This document shows, piece after piece, positions 1 through 10,316 of a DNA stretch of 64,000 nt (position 1 is its first letter; every line of letters starts with the position of its first letter). The notes below the pieces were generated by a model. The model was not told where the DNA came from and searched no databases. It saw only the letters and a program-made list of their open reading frames with translations. Both the position numbers and the translations under genes were made by a program. The stretch comes from Paratrimastix pyriformis (Eukaryota > Preaxostyla > Paratrimastigidae), in contig JAPMOS010000001.1 of NCBI GenBank assembly GCA_027972325.1, positions 95,001 through 159,000 of the forward strand, in the 5' to 3' direction.

Positions 1-4
1 TTGG

Positions 5-3000
5 ATGACGGCTGTTTTGCTCTTCAGAGAGCAATGGTTTCTCGATAAACTCTTTCCTCCTCGTTTGGATTTAGATGATTTTCACCGATACGCTCAGATA
101 TCCCATCACATCCGCACCCATATTTATTCAACTTGCGATGCCCTGGACTTCAACGCACTTCGACGAACCCCGCCGCCGGAGTGCATCCTCCATTATGCGG
201 AACGGCTGAAGGCCAGTCTGACGCAGGTGTCTTGTGGCCGGGTCGCCTTCCAGGATCTCGATTTCCTCCGCCTGGTCTCGAGTTGCCCCCGGTTGACTAC
301 CCTGGACGTGCGTGCATCACCCAGGTTGACATTCTCCTACAAAGCCTCCGCCACGCTTCCCAATCTCACCTCGCTCAACCTCTCCGACTGTGTCAACATC
401 ACCGATGGGAGCATGCCCCTCCTGGCCCGGCTCTGTCCCAACCTCTCTGCCCTTCTTGTTGCCGGCGCATCCCAACTGACCGACCAAGGGATCCACGCCC
501 TCTGCCAGGCACCCTTTGCGGGGCACCAGTTGCATCGTCTCGATCTCCACCGGTGCGATCGACTCACCGACGAGGCCGTGTTGGCCCTGGCCAGGTACTG
601 CGGGGGCCTGCAGTGGCTCCGGCTCCCCGAGCAGCTCACCCTGGCGTCACTCTCACACATGGCCTCCGGTCCGTCGCAACACCCACACCACACACTGGGC
701 TGGGCTGGGCTGGGCTGGGCTGGGCTGGGCTGGGCTGGGCTGGGCTGGGCTGAACAGTTGGAGTTGGCCCCGGTGATGCCGCCACCCGTCCCTACCCCCG
801 TCCCTGCCCCTGCCGCCCAGCCGCGACCCCAACAGCCCCAACGCACACACGTACCGCACACACTGCACACACGCACGCACAGACCGCGCACACGTATACT
901 GCACTGCACACGCACGGACCGTGAACACACATAGCACACACACATACTGCACACAGACTGCACACACATACTGCACGCACACATACCGGCTGTATCGGCT
1001 CACCAACGCACTTTCATGTTGATCGCCCCCACAGCCACCCGGCTGGCGGCCACCCTCGAGCACCTGGACTTTGTCTGGCGCCCCACCCAGTTCATGCTGG
1101 CCCACCTGCCGCCCCGCGTCTTCGCCGCCTGTCGGGAGGTCCGCTGCCCGGCCGGCTGCGAGGACGCCCTGCTGCTCTTCGCGGACGGGTTCCTGCACGA
1201 GCTGACCCTGGTATGTCCGACCCCGTCCCGCTTCGTCGACGAGGCCACATTCCGCCGACTCGGGGCCCTGTTCCCCCACCTGACCGCCTTCACGGCCGAG
1301 CTGGCCGGGGACGGGGGCCTTCACTGGCCCGGGCGTCTTGAGGCCCCCGGGGAGGTCGACGGCCCCTCCCATGGCGGCATCTGCACGGTCCACACGGCCG
1401 GCCAGGTGGCGGCAGCGCAGGTCTACTGCCCCACTGAGGACCTCGGCATGCGGCTGTGTGACGAGGGCCTGCGGATCTTACTGGGGTGCTGTCGACACCT
1501 GCGCCGACTCGCTATCCACCGGGGGGTCCGCCGGGGTGAGCCCGCCATGACCGGGTCGGCCCTGCTGGGTGATTTGCACCTGCCCAGGCTCCGGTCACCA
1601 CCGCCTCCATCACCCTGCGGGTCGCCCGCACCGCCCACCGCCGACTACATCCCCCTGCTCCCGCCGCCGGCCCGGCCGCCGCCACTCCGGCCCGAGGATG
1701 GAGCCACCACGGGGATGCGCCACCTCAGGACCCTGTCCATGTCCATGGCCATGACCCACTCGTTCACCAACTTCTCCCGGAGCGTCACCCTGCACCTGGG
1801 CAGCAGCGGCAGGCCACCACCGCCCCCGGGGTTCGCGACCCCCCGTCCGCTCATTTCCCCCGTCACAGCACCGCCGACCCCCGGCGTGGCTGACGATGGG
1901 GCCGGTGGTTCCGCTTCGGCCCCGCCCTCCTCCCTGCACACGCTCTCCATCAGCTCCTTCTTCCGGCGGCCCGGTAACGAGCCTGCCGAACCCGAGGTAC
2001 CACCCGCCAGCCCCAGCCTCCGGCAGCTGGACTTCTCGCCCCGCCTGGGGACTTCCCGATCCCAGGGGCGTCTGGATCCCCTCGCCGCCGCGGCGGTGGA
2101 GGCCGTGGGGCCCCTGGGCTCCCTGGCCCAGCGGTACGGCCATCACCTGCGCGAGGTGGCCCTGGGGCCCTGCGGGGCCCTGCTCACGGACGGGGCCCTG
2201 AGGGAGTGGGTCGCCCACGGACGCTGGTTGACCCGGATCCGATTCGACGGGGCCACGGCAATCACCGACGAGGGTCCGTCCCACCTGAGGCCCATGATTG
2301 TTGTTGTTGGCCGGGTCAGGGGGTACTCGGCCCGACCGACTGCCAGTAGGGCGACCCCTACCGAGGTTTCCCCCGCTCGCTCCCTCCTCGCGCGCATTTC
2401 ATTCCACCGCCACTTTGCCGCGCGCGTCAGCGATGTTGTTGATTGACCGCCCTTCTTCTTCTTCTTTTCCTCGTCCCGTCCCGTCCCCCATCATCGCGGC
2501 CTCGTCTCGGGCCTCACCAGGGGTCATTGCACTGATCGGGTCGGTGGCCCACGGGCTGACGCACCTGTCCCTCCGCTGGTGCCCGCGGCTCTCCGACGCG
2601 GTGCTGCTGGTGGCCGCCTACGGATGCCCCCACCTGGAATGTCTCCACCTGGATGGTCGCTATCCCCCTGGCCACCTCAGTCACCCCCGTCTCTTCCACC
2701 TGGATGGTGGCTCTCACCCCCACCTCTTCCCTTCTGCCTCCATTCCCTGCCTCAACTTGATGCCCTCTCACCTCCCACCGTACATCCCCCTCGATCCCCT
2801 CCTCATTTTTTCGTATTGACGCACACGCGCACACACATTGTCGCGCTCCCCAGGTGACGGGGTGACGGTGCTGGCGCTTCAGCATCTGATGCGGCAAGTC
2901 TCGCTTGACCTGACCACCCAGATGCTGGGCCGCCTCTGCCTCCCCCCGCCTGCCGCGCCCCCCGCCGCCCCGCCGCCCGGCTCGCCGCCCAGCGTCTCCG

Positions 3001-3314
3001 CGCAGCCCTCGGCCCTCTTCCCTGGTGCCTCCGCCCCCGCGCCGGCGCCGGCCCAGTCGATGGCCCCCCGGGTGCGGTGCCGAGCGACCCTAGCTTGCCT
3101 CAGCCTGCGCGAGTGCCCCTTGTTGAAAGCCCCCGTGGCCATGAGCCCCCAGGCCCCCGTCCCCTTACTGGTTTCCCTGCTGGAGGCCCTGCCGGCCCTC
3201 AGGTACCTTGATGTGGCGCGGACCGGGTTCGGGGCCGACCTGGCCGCCCTGGGGGAGAGCGGGCACCTGGCCAGGGTCAGGGCCCTCCGGCCGGCCCTCT
3301 ATTTGCACATTTAA
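5..3314 (+). CDS. F-box/leucine-rich-repeat (cysteine-containing LRR) protein, 5' end possibly outside the window
   Basis: I read four exons: 5-668, 1035-2273, 2521-2655 and 2854-3314, joined by three introns that are all phase 1, giving about 832 residues. Exon 1 carries typical LRR-CC units (for example LTSLNLSDCVNITDG and LHRLDLHRCDRLTDEAV), and exon 3 carries LTHLSLRWCPRLSDA. The N-terminal stretch around DDFHRYAQISHHIR resembles the tail of an F-box helix set. Such proteins usually act as substrate receptors of SCF ubiquitin ligases, but SKP1 binding is inferred, not seen. Exon 2 holds a Pro-rich spacer. The ATG at 5 is the first in frame, but the frame is open to the window edge, so the start may lie upstream. 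The last dozen residues run into a tandem repeat. Donors read GTCCGT, GTCCGT and GTCGCT. Confidence 0.75.
695..752. repeat. (GGGCT)n pentanucleotide microsatellite in intron 1
   Basis: About 11 head-to-tail copies of GGGCT lie inside the first intron of the LRR gene. The intron then continues into CA-rich sequence before the acceptor at 1033-1034. Confidence 0.9.
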
Positions 3315-3505
3315 TGTCATCACCTGGGGGAGAGCAGAGACATCTCAAGGGCCTCTAATTTGCACACCCGTTGGGGGGAGAACAGACATCTGGCCGGCCC
3401 TCTATTTGCACATTTAATGTCGTCACCTGGGAGGAGCAGACATCTCAACTATTTGGGGGAGAACAGACATCTGGCCGGCCCTCTATTTTGCACATTTAAT
3501 GTCCC
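3249..3505 (+). repeat. Degenerate tandem repeat spanning the 3' end of the LRR gene
   Basis: The string GGCCGGCCCTCTATTT followed by GCACATTTAATGTC starts at 3289, 3392 and 3473 (spacings 103 and 81 bp). Each copy is preceded by a CTGGGGGAGAG-like block that also exists in the coding sequence at 3249. The stop codon of the LRR gene lies in the first copy. Confidence 0.8.
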
Positions 3506-3965
3506 GGGGATGCCCGGGATGACTTCCTTCCCCGTTTCTCTCTTTCTCTCTGCGCCTGCTCCTCGTCCGTCATTCGTTTGGTATTTTTCTGTTGCCAGAT
3601 TGTGGGATTGACGGCCCGTCTTTCTTTCTCTCGTGATATTCCCCCCCCCCCCCCCCCCCCCCCCCCCACCCCACCCCCAGTCCCTTCCGGAGTGTGACGA
3701 CAGGCTGTTTGCTTCGTCAAACACTGAGGAAAAAATGTCATCACTCCAGCCCGATGCGGGTGGGTGGGAGGTCGGGCCGTGTCATCATGCTCTTTCCCCC
3801 AGGTCCGATTCGCCGATCCCCCTTCGGGCCACTCGCTGCAGTGGCCAGGGGCACCGGACCGGCGGTTGGCAGAACCGACCCCGGGGCGGGAGAGACCACG
3901 GAAAGAAGGGGGGGTTCAACTCCGAACGGAGGGCTACAATAAATCCCGAGTCGGGGCGGATTGCA
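3315..3965. other. Intergenic region with poly-C tract; no gene seen
   Basis: It lies between the LRR gene and the 3' end of the profilin gene. It contains the two downstream repeat copies, a C homopolymer of about 27 nt near 3641-3667, and otherwise unremarkable sequence. I see no supportable coding region or RNA gene. Confidence 0.6.
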
Positions 3966-4489
3966 TCACGTGCCCTGCGACAGCTGGGCCACCATCTCAT
4001 CCGCGAACTGCTCCACGGAGGGAACCACCTGAGGGGGCATCAACTCGTTGTATACAGCCACGATGAGAGAGGGACCCGCCATAACAAGGCATATGCCGCC
4101 GGGAACCTTTCCAACAAGGCGAATTCCATAGAAGGAGCGCTGACGGACAGTGGTGATGATATCTAGAATGCCACGATTTTGCGTGTGAGGGGTGTGAAAA
4201 GACGCAAGGCCGGACATTGCTGGTCTTCAACCGTCACGACATCTTTGTGGAGCGTTCTTTGTTGGGCACGCTGCAAAATGGAGATCGCCTCAGATTCTGT
4301 TAATTGGAGGCGGTAACGGTCAATGACTAATCTTTCGGTTTGCTGGGTAATGATGGCATATTTTTGGAGTTTTCCATTGCTCAGATCGAACAGTCTCGAC
4401 GAGGGTAAACTCATGAGACCGCCGTCAAATGGGTCCCACCTCAGGAGGAGCGCGCTGATCCACCGGCACTCGCCAAATCTCCTGATCAT
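3966..4489 (-). CDS. Divergent profilin
   Basis: Three exons, 4489-4440, 4379-4216 and 4162-3966, give 136 residues, the usual size of a profilin. The C-terminal half aligns well by eye: QQYIITTVRQRSFYGIR, then PGGICLVMAGPSLIVAVYNE, then a closing amphipathic helix (SVEQFADEMVAQL). These match the profilin strands around SIYGKKG...GVY(N/D)E and the final helix. The N-terminal helix begins near CRWISALLL, where profilins carry W-x-x-Y-[VI]-D. Profilin binds monomeric actin and poly-proline and feeds formins in the cytosol. The 60-nt first intron has no frame effect and was called because removing it restores family length; its donor GTGGGA is atypical here. The start is least certain. It lies 3 bp from the divergent 6PGL start. 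Confidence 0.75.
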
Positions 4490-4492
4490 CAA

Positions 4493-5354
4493 ATGACGAC
4501 CGAAATCTCGACGACCACCGAGAATGAATGGGTCCAGACCTCTGTTGCCCAAATCCAACAGTTGATGGATGGCTGTATTCGGACGCACGGGGAATGTCTG
4601 AAGTGTCATCATTCGGCTGGCTGTTTTATCGATTTCCAGGCATTCTTGGGCTCTCTGGAGGGTCAACTCCACGAAAAGTCTACGAAACTCTGGGTGCCTC
4701 GGCACCTTCATTTGATTGGTCGAAGGTGACGGTGTTTCTCGTAGATGAGCGAATTACCACCAATCCGGCGGATATGAACGTCTGCCCGTCGGACGCCATC
4801 ACTCCATTCTGGACAACTGTCGTTAGGCACAACTCGTTCGAGACTCCTTGCTGAAGGAAATGACGCCACGCACTCCCGCCCGTGTTATCTTCCCAAGTAC
4901 ATCGTTGGACTCCTCCGGATGTGTGCGGGACTATAACCAAAGGTTGGTGCCTCTGGAGGGCAAAACTGATCGGGTCCGCGATGATCGTTTTTTTTTTCGG
5001 TTTTCCGACTCACACGACATCATAAAATTTACGGCTCAGATGGTTCTGGTTCTGGGCATGGGTCCCGACGGCCATATTGCGAGCCTCTTTCCCCCCGTCG
5101 ACACTGCCCTGGTGACAGCGGCGGCGCGGAACCAGGAGAGCATCCACACAGAGGCTCCTGCCCAATTCGCGGTCCATGACCGGATCACCATCACCACCTG
5201 GCTGTGCCGGGCCGCCCATCGGATCTTCCTGACCAAGGGCCGCGACAAGAAGGCCCTGTGGGACGCCATGCTGGCCAGTCCCGAAGGCCCGGAGCGGTGG
5301 CCGGCCAAAATGGTGCTGGGGCCGCAGTGTACCGTGGTCCATTGCCTCGAATGA
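4493..5354 (+). CDS. 6-phosphogluconolactonase
   Basis: Four exons (4493-4595, 4640-4779, 4827-4973, 5040-5354) encode 234 residues, normal for the SOL/PGL family. The diagnostic blocks are in order: LGLSGGSTPRKVYETL (phosphate loop), WSKVTVFLVDERITT, then VLVLGMGPDGHIASLFP (catalytic His region) and a C-terminal DRITITTWLCRAAHRIFL. The enzyme hydrolyses 6-phosphogluconolactone in the oxidative pentose phosphate pathway, in the cytosol. Introns are only 44, 47 and 66 nt, with donors GTCTGA, GTCTGC and GTCCGC, and every junction keeps phase. The stop lies 25 bp from the convergent POP4 stop, and the start is 3 bp from the divergent profilin start. Confidence 0.92.
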
Positions 5355-5379
5355 CCGAACGGAATGGGGGCAGGCTCGA

Positions 5380-5868
5380 TCACAGGGCCAGTGAGCTGCT
5401 GCATTTGATTTTCTTGGTGGCCCGGTCGGCGGGGCGTGAACAGAGGTTCTGGCCGTGCAGGGTGACCCAGAACGGCCCTTCAGGCCGCGGCAACATGAAG
5501 GAGAACTCGGATTGGGCCTTGGGGATCACTGGGTGTGAAAATGAGTGCGCAAGGGGTGAAAATGAGTGCAAATGAGTGCAAATGAGTTCCTCCATCATCA
5601 CCACCAGCCACAAAGCACGGGAGGCGATGACGATGATGGATGGACGTGGCAGAAAGACGGACGCTTGACGTGGTTGTCCTCGGTGACGACGGAGAAGGTG
5701 TTCTCAGTTTCGCGGATCAGGATTCCCGTGACCCCGATGTTGTGCGGATCGCGTGAGCGAGCCACTGGCGGGGTGGGGGTGGGTGGGCGGGCAGGAAGGA
5801 GAGGGACAGGGGGAGAGAAGGAGTCATGAGGAGGCTGATGCATGCGGGAGAGTAGGAGTACGAGTTAT

Positions 5869-5903
<35 letters not shown>

Positions 5904-6672
5904 AACCTGTCAGCATTGCCCCGTGGAGGTCAGCATGAGTGATCTTCCCGGCGATGGCGGTGCTAACCCCGGAGGAAGGGCCGGTGATGTTGGCCACTGT
6001 GCCTTGTGCCGGGACGGACAGACCTGCTTGCAGTGGGTCCCAGCAGTTCGGCTATGTAACCCAGCCAGAGTTCGTGGAGTGGGAGGCAGTCCTGGTACCT
6101 GACAGAGCGGATGAGGAGGTTAGGCCCGGGGTGATACAGACTGGATGCCGGCGTGGTCATCGACGGTTAAAAACCCACGAAAGCGCATCTCACGGCGACC
6201 TGGAAACAGACGGGTGGATGAATTGGGCCTGTCACCGCCGGAGGGAGCAGCAGACTCATCTTTTTATGGACCCGGCCCTTCTGCTTCCCTTTGGGTTGTT
6301 CTGCCTCCTTGGCTCTTCGCGAGCGTGGAGGGGCATCGAGAAGCAAAACCTAGGACCCCCACAGACTCAAGTGAATGCGAGAGGACAGCACGGGCGGACC
6401 TTGTTCTCAAGCCGCTGCGCAAAGGTCGTCTCGGCACTGACCGACTGCGGCAGGACTGCGGCGAGGAGATTTGCCACAGCCTCACCCTTCGGAGCCTGGA
6501 CTTCGGGGATGGGTGGGGTGAGGCCTGAATAGAGGGCGGCCTCCCCACGAGAGAAGAAATCCAATGGTGGGGGAGGCGATGGCGTGGAACCAGGCTCCCT
6601 GGCGGCCCTTTTGCGCTGTCCCATCTTCTCCTCGGATAACTTATGCTTTTTGTTTGGCTGTTCAGGCTGCAT
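5380..6672 (-). CDS. POP4: RNase P/MRP protein subunit POP4 (Rpp29)
   Basis: Seven exons (6672-6400, 6349-6256, 6199-6142, 6098-6024, 5962-5907, 5764-5663, 5528-5380) give 268 residues. Recognised blocks are YQDCLPLHELWLGYIAELLG, then ADLHGAMLT, then GVTGILIRETENTFSVVT, then IPKAQSEFSF, and a final LHGQNLCSRPADRATKKIK. Together these form the UPF0086/Rpp29 Sm-like fold with its N-terminal helices. The protein binds the catalytic RNA of RNase P and RNase MRP in the nucleus, for tRNA 5' maturation and rRNA processing. All six introns are short or contain a homopolymer: the fifth intron has a G run (C on the sense strand) directly after its donor. Donors are GTCCGC, GTCTGC, GTCTGT, GTCTGT, GTTTGT and GTCCGT. 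Phases sum to an exact frame. Confidence 0.93.
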
Positions 6673-6771
6673 GGCGCGTCACAAGATGCGGCCAAAAAAA
6701 GCAGCCGAAAACAAGCGGCCGAGCCTCGCGTGACCGGGTTGTTTTGCCCATCGAGGATTTGCCTTTTGTAC
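6673..6771. promoter_or_regulatory. Shared 5' region of POP4 and threonyl-tRNA synthetase
   Basis: Ninety-nine bases separate the two divergent start codons, so promoters and both 5' UTRs must lie here or overlap the opposite gene. No TATA box or other motif is convincing. Confidence 0.4.
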
Positions 6772-9700
6772 ATGGCTGCCCTCCAAATTACGCTTCCTGA
6801 CGGTGCCCAAAGGGAGTTCCCCGCTGAGACCACCCCCTATCAGATTGCCACCGCCCTCAGCAACCCCCAGGCTGCTGCCCGCTACATCGTTGCCGAGATC
6901 ACGGTTGGGGACAACACCATGCTCTGGGATATGCACCGTCCCTTGGCCCAGAACTGCAAGGTGACCTTTTTGATGCCCGAGGACCCCAAGGCGCTCTCCG
7001 TCCTTCTGCACTCCTGCGCCCACATCCTCGGCGCCGCTCTTCAGAAGAAGTACAACATGAACCTTGCTGTTGGTCCTGCTCTGGAGGATTCTTTCTACTA
7101 TGAGGGTCGGCGCCCCGATGGCAGGTTCGTTCTCGATTCTCTTCCTTGTCCTTCATGTTTTTTTCTGACCCTGGTGCCACATTCTTCTCTCTGGGGGACT
7201 TTTTTGTCATGCCTTTTCCCAGTGCCATCCCCCCTGCCGATTTCCCCGAAATCGAGAAGATCATGGAGCAGATGATTGCTGGTCGCGTTCGCTTCGAGCG
7301 CCGTGACATTCCCAAGGAGGAGGCTCTCCGGATGTTCGCTGTCTGTTCATCCGTTGCCACCATATTCGCAGACTCAAATCCTATTTAGGCCAACCCTTAC
7401 AAGGTTGAGCTGATCACCACTAAGGCCGCCGAGTCCGCCACTGTCTCGATCTACCAGTGCGGTGACTTCATTGATCTTTGCCGTGGCCCTCATGTCCCCA
7501 ACGCGGGTTTCATCAAGGCCTTCCAGGTGACCAAGGTCGGTCTTGTTCTCTCCCAGGGGCAATATCCACCTCACCCATTCCCCCCCATAACAGTGCGGCA
7601 GCTCGTACTTCCTTGCCGATAGCGCGCGGGACTCCCTCCAGCGTGTCTACGGTGTGGCCTTCGCCACCAAGGACGCCCACAAGGCCTGGAAGAAGGAGAT
7701 GGAGCTTGCCGCCCTGCGCGATCACCGCCTCATTGGCCAGAAGCAGGAGCTGTTCTTCTTCAACGACCTCTCGCCCGGCTCGTGCTTCTTCCTGCCCCGC
7801 GGCGCCATGATCTACAACAAGCTCATTGATTTCATGAAGGTCGGCCTTCCCCCGGGTTTGCAAATCTCCGGGAAAGGTTCACCCTGGCTGTGATGCACTA
7901 AAACACAATATCCCTGTTGTAGCTGAGCGCTGCAATGACGTGCACTTGTGATTCCACAAATCCCTGAGCCAACCTCCCTTCCCATTCATCGCTTCGGGAC
8001 TCTCCCCGGGGGAATGCTTCTCACCGCTTCCCCCCTGTCTGATTCACCCCGCCCCCCACCGCCCCCAAAACAGAGCCAATACCCCAAGTGGGGCTTCACC
8101 GAGGTCCTCTCGCCCAACGTCTTCAACAAGACCCTGTGGGAGATCTCCGGCCACTGGCAGAACTACAAGGACGCCATGTTCAGCTTCGACGTCGAGGGCC
8201 GCACCTTCGGCCTGAAGCCCATGAACTGCCCTGGCCACTGCCTCATGTACCTGCTCCGGCCCCGGTCCTACCGCGAGCTGCCCCTGCGCTTCGCCGAGTT
8301 CGGTATCTGCCACCGCAACGAGCTCAGCGGGGCCCTGAACGGGCTCATGCGGGTGCGCCGGTTCATGCAGGATGATGCGCACATCTTCGTGCGGCCCGAC
8401 CAGGTCGAGCAGGAGATTGACCGGGCCCTGGCCTTCATGGACTCGGTCTACTCGATCTTCCACCTCAAGTACACCCTCGAGGTCCGCAGGCAGGGGGTGG
8501 TGGTCGGGGAAGGTGGGGGAGGGAGGAGGGGGCGATGAAGATTCTTTTTTTCAACCTGACTTGGGGGGGCGCTTCTTGCTCCCCCTCATGCCGATGAGGG
8601 TCTACATGAGATTGCCAAGCCCCGTGTTGCCTCTTTCACCCCCGCGCGTTCGGGCATTCGTGCCCTTGTTGCCCTCCGCTCATCCCCCCCCCCCCCCCCC
8701 CCCCCCCCCATGCAGCTCTCGACCCGGCCCGACCACTACCTGGGCCAGCTTGCCGACTGGGACGCGGCCGAGTCGCAGCTGCGCGCGGCCCTGGACCGGT
8801 TCGGGCACCCGTACCAGATCAACGCCGGTGATGGCGCCTTCTATGGCCCCAAGATCGACATCAAGATCCTGGACGCCATGAAGCGGGCCACCCAGTGCGC
8901 CACCATCCAGCTCGACTTCCAGCTGCCCCAGCGGTTCAACCTCCTGGTCCGCCCCCCCTCCTGACCTGAATTCTTTGCCTGGTTTGCTGTTTTTTGGCAT
9001 GGGCGGGGACCTCGTGTTATCAAGATTGTTTTCCACGTGTTCATCCCCCTGTCGCCACCTACCCACGCGTTTATATCCCCCCCTGCATGCCGCCCATGCT
9101 CCATGCTCATCTCCGCATCCCCCTTGTTCGTGCCTGTGCGAATCTAGTACATGCTCATCTCCATCCATCCATTCCCCCATGTTGTTGTGCCTGTGCGAAT
9201 CCAGTACATGCTCCCCACCGCCGGCCAAGGCTCTGGCCATGAGGAGGAGGAGTCCCCCGCCGCCAGCCCCGCCCCTGCCGCCGCTGCTGCTGCTGCCCCG
9301 GCCGCTCCCGCCACGGCCACCCCCGCGACCGCCGCCGCTGCTGCTGCTGCCCCCGTCCCTGGCGGCGTGCCCAGCGGTGCCAACGCCATCAACGCCGACC
9401 TGACCTCGGCCACCCCCATGGGCGTCAACCCCAACCCGAACGCCTTCGGCCGCGTGGTCATGATCCACCGTGCCATCCTGGGCTCCCTCGAGCGGTTCAT
9501 CGCCGTCATCTGCGAGCACTACGCCGGTAAGTGGCCCTTCTGGATCTCCCCCCGGCAGCTCATCCTGCTGCCCCTCCTCGAGAACCACATCCCCTACTGC
9601 CGCGAGGTCTGCATTCCCCCCGGGGTGGGTCGACGGGCGGGTGGTTCGACGGCTGGGATGATTGCACGGTTGTGCACCAATCATAAACGTCTTTCGGGGC

Positions 9701-10058
9701 TGATTCATGTGATGTTTCCATTCTCGCTGAGCCGTCGTTGTCACCCAGGATATGTGCCCTGCATTTGCACCTTTCTCATTATCATTTGTTCTTTCCACTA
9801 CTGCAACAGGTTGCCGAGCTGCTCCGCGCCCGGGGCTTCAATGTCGATGTTGATGAGAGCAACCGCAAGCTGCCCAAGAAGGTTCGCGAGGCCCAGATGG
9901 CCAACTACAACATGATGCTGGTCGTCGGCCAGGAGGAAGTCGCCACCCGCACTGTTGCCCTGAGGCGGCGCGACAGCTCCGAGAAGGCCGCCCCCGAGAA
10001 GATGTCGCTCGACCAGCTCTTCACGGAGCTTGCCGGTATTGTGGAGCGTCACGACTAA
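6772..10058 (+). CDS. Threonyl-tRNA synthetase with low-complexity insert in the catalytic core
   Basis: Eight exons (6772-7124, 7223-7340, 7389-7535, 7594-7839, 8074-8481, 8716-8946, 9205-9606, 9810-10058) give 717 residues. Domain order: TGS ([12 protein letters not shown]), editing domain with the HxxxH motif HSCAH and [13 protein letters not shown], then the class II core with [22 protein letters not shown], motif 2 ([12 protein letters not shown]), [10 protein letters not shown] and motif 3 ([11 protein letters not shown]), then the anticodon-binding domain ending near [13 protein letters not shown]. It charges tRNA-Thr; no mitochondrial presequence is evident from this start. An Ala/Pro-rich insert of about 75 residues (9217-9445) interrupts the core just before [10 protein letters not shown] chose the ATG at 6772 because the upstream in-frame ATG at 6643 would overlap POP4 coding sequence. 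Confidence 0.95.
9123..9222 (+). repeat. Duplicated 3' splice site upstream of threonyl-tRNA synthetase exon 7
   Basis: The segment TGCCTGTGCGAATC, then YAG and TACATGCTC, occurs twice, with AG dinucleotides at 9146-9147 and 9203-9204. The copies are 57 nt apart and the interval is open in the coding frame, so either acceptor keeps frame. Confidence 0.85.
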
Positions 10059-10316
10059 GATTCACGTAAGACCTGTCTCCCCGAATCCACTTTCTTTTTT
10101 TCCTCCTTCCATCTCGTTCCGCGGATTAATTCAATGATCGATCTCTCGCACGTCTCGGCAGGTGGGGATCGGGATGGCTTGCCGATGGTGGGGCACCACC
10201 ATCGGCACGACGGATCGACGGTGAGCTGAATGAATCGAAACGCCTCCGCGATAAACATCCGAAAGTCGTGACCGTCGCCAGTCCCCTTGCGCGAGCCCCT
10301 GTGCGAAGGCAAGGAA

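Noticed and set aside
6643-6771. Upstream ATG at 6643 as the ThrRS start with a mitochondrial presequence
   Set aside because: It would overlap the first codons of POP4 on the opposite strand, and the residues before the TGS domain look random. Dual targeting cannot be excluded without 5' end data.
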